Positions 14,952 to 15,304 of a DNA stretch of 15,304 nucleotides are shown here, piece by piece. Each line of letters opens with the position of its first letter. Position 1 is the first letter of the stretch. The notes below the pieces were generated by a model. The model did not search any database. It had not been told where the DNA came from and saw only the letters and a list, made by a program, of their open reading frames with translations. The stretch is taken from contig JAHDCE010000007.1 in the NCBI GenBank assembly GCA_020630045.1, positions 1 through 15,304 on the forward strand, written 5' to 3'. The translations under genes and the position numbers were made by a program. The stretch comes from Saprospiraceae bacterium. Its GTDB lineage: Bacteria > Bacteroidota > Bacteroidia > Chitinophagales > Saprospiraceae.

Positions 14952-15304
14952 ATGCGATTCGCATACTTGAGATACCTTTTTGCATTATTTATTTTGCTCG
15001 GCTCCATCAAATCCGGAGCTACCATTACAGGAGATAGTACCCGCTTTTTATTGTCTACGGATACGCTTCTACTAGAGCGTGATGAGTTCGGACAAAACAT
15101 GATTACTCACTTCATCGCTAGGGGACAAACACTTTACTCCCTATCCAGATTTTACGGGCTGGATTTACAAACACTATATGAGTTCAATGCGGGCTTGGAA
15201 GGAAGGGTCATACATTCGGGACATCCTGTAAAAATTCCGGTGCCCAACAAATCCATTAACAGGTATTTGAAAGGACGGTCTCCAGCATCATTCGCACCGA
15301 TTTG
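14952..15304 (+). CDS. Exported LysM-domain protein, partial (runs off the window)
   Basis: An open frame from ATG at 14952 with no stop before the window end (117 complete codons). The N-terminus is a signal peptide (about 1-23, with LFALFILLGS as hydrophobic core). Residues about 51-97 form a LysM module, starting ITHFIARGQTLYSLSRFYG, followed by LQTLYEFNAG and closing VIHSGHPVKIPVP. LysM binds N-acetylglucosamine polymers such as peptidoglycan, so the protein is expected in the periplasm or at the envelope. Any catalytic domain would be downstream of the window. It is divergent from kdsB, with 68 bp between the start codons. Confidence 0.85.
   Translation, partial: MRFAYLRYLFALFILLGSIKSGATITGDSTRFLLSTDTLLLERDEFGQNMITHFIARGQTLYSLSRFYGLDLQTLYEFNAGLEGRVIHSGHPVKIPVPNKSINRYLKGRSPASFAPI

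Noticed and set aside
14884..14985. 34-codon N-terminal extension of kdsB
   Set aside because: The extension is unlike KdsB and would overlap the start of the divergent LysM gene. ATG at 14883 gives the standard KdsB N-terminus.

Overview
The window looks like chromosomal DNA of a Bacteroidota member. The evidence is a TonB-dependent receptor that opens with a CarboxypepD_reg-like domain, Kdo (LPS) synthesis, an S24 repressor of the type common in this phylum, and several TAnnTTTG-type -7 promoter boxes. Family-level placement (for example Saprospiria-like) is a guess. Most genes are housekeeping or cell-envelope genes in short transcription units. No prophage, CRISPR array, tRNA or rRNA was seen.

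Left part (1-6500): one end of a dispersed repeat lies at the window edge (1-54). It is followed by an HSDL2-like short-chain dehydrogenase and a small four-helix membrane protein in one unit (105-1263), then a short D-3-phosphoglycerate dehydrogenase closed by a strong terminator. A GH25 lysozyme-type lipoprotein then converges on a cytidine deaminase / diacylglycerol-kinase-like pair on the minus strand. A saccharopine dehydrogenase-family gene (5165-6499) follows after an intergenic stretch with a promoter-like sequence.

Middle (6524-12139, all minus strand): an S24 repressor-like gene with its own promoter and candidate operator sits 20 bp upstream of a membrane GT-C (ArnT/PMT-like) gene. 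Upstream of that is a large TonB-dependent receptor gene with a structured leader. Between the receptor's stop codon and its terminator lies a 166-bp foldback element. It has perfect 14-bp terminal inverted repeats, TA at both ends and a central hairpin, and its right end is the same sequence found at positions 1-54. This MITE-like element is the most unusual object in the window.

Right part (12442-15304): an unrecognised 374-residue protein gene ends at a bidirectional terminator shared with a kdsB-Nudix operon on the minus strand. A LysM-domain exported protein starts divergently from kdsB and runs off the window end.

Functionally the window mixes envelope work (KdsB, GT-C protein, lipid kinase, TonB receptor, lysozyme, LysM protein) with amino-acid and nucleotide metabolism (SerA, saccharopine dehydrogenase, cytidine deaminase). 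Apart from the short operons, nothing shows that these genes form a single pathway.
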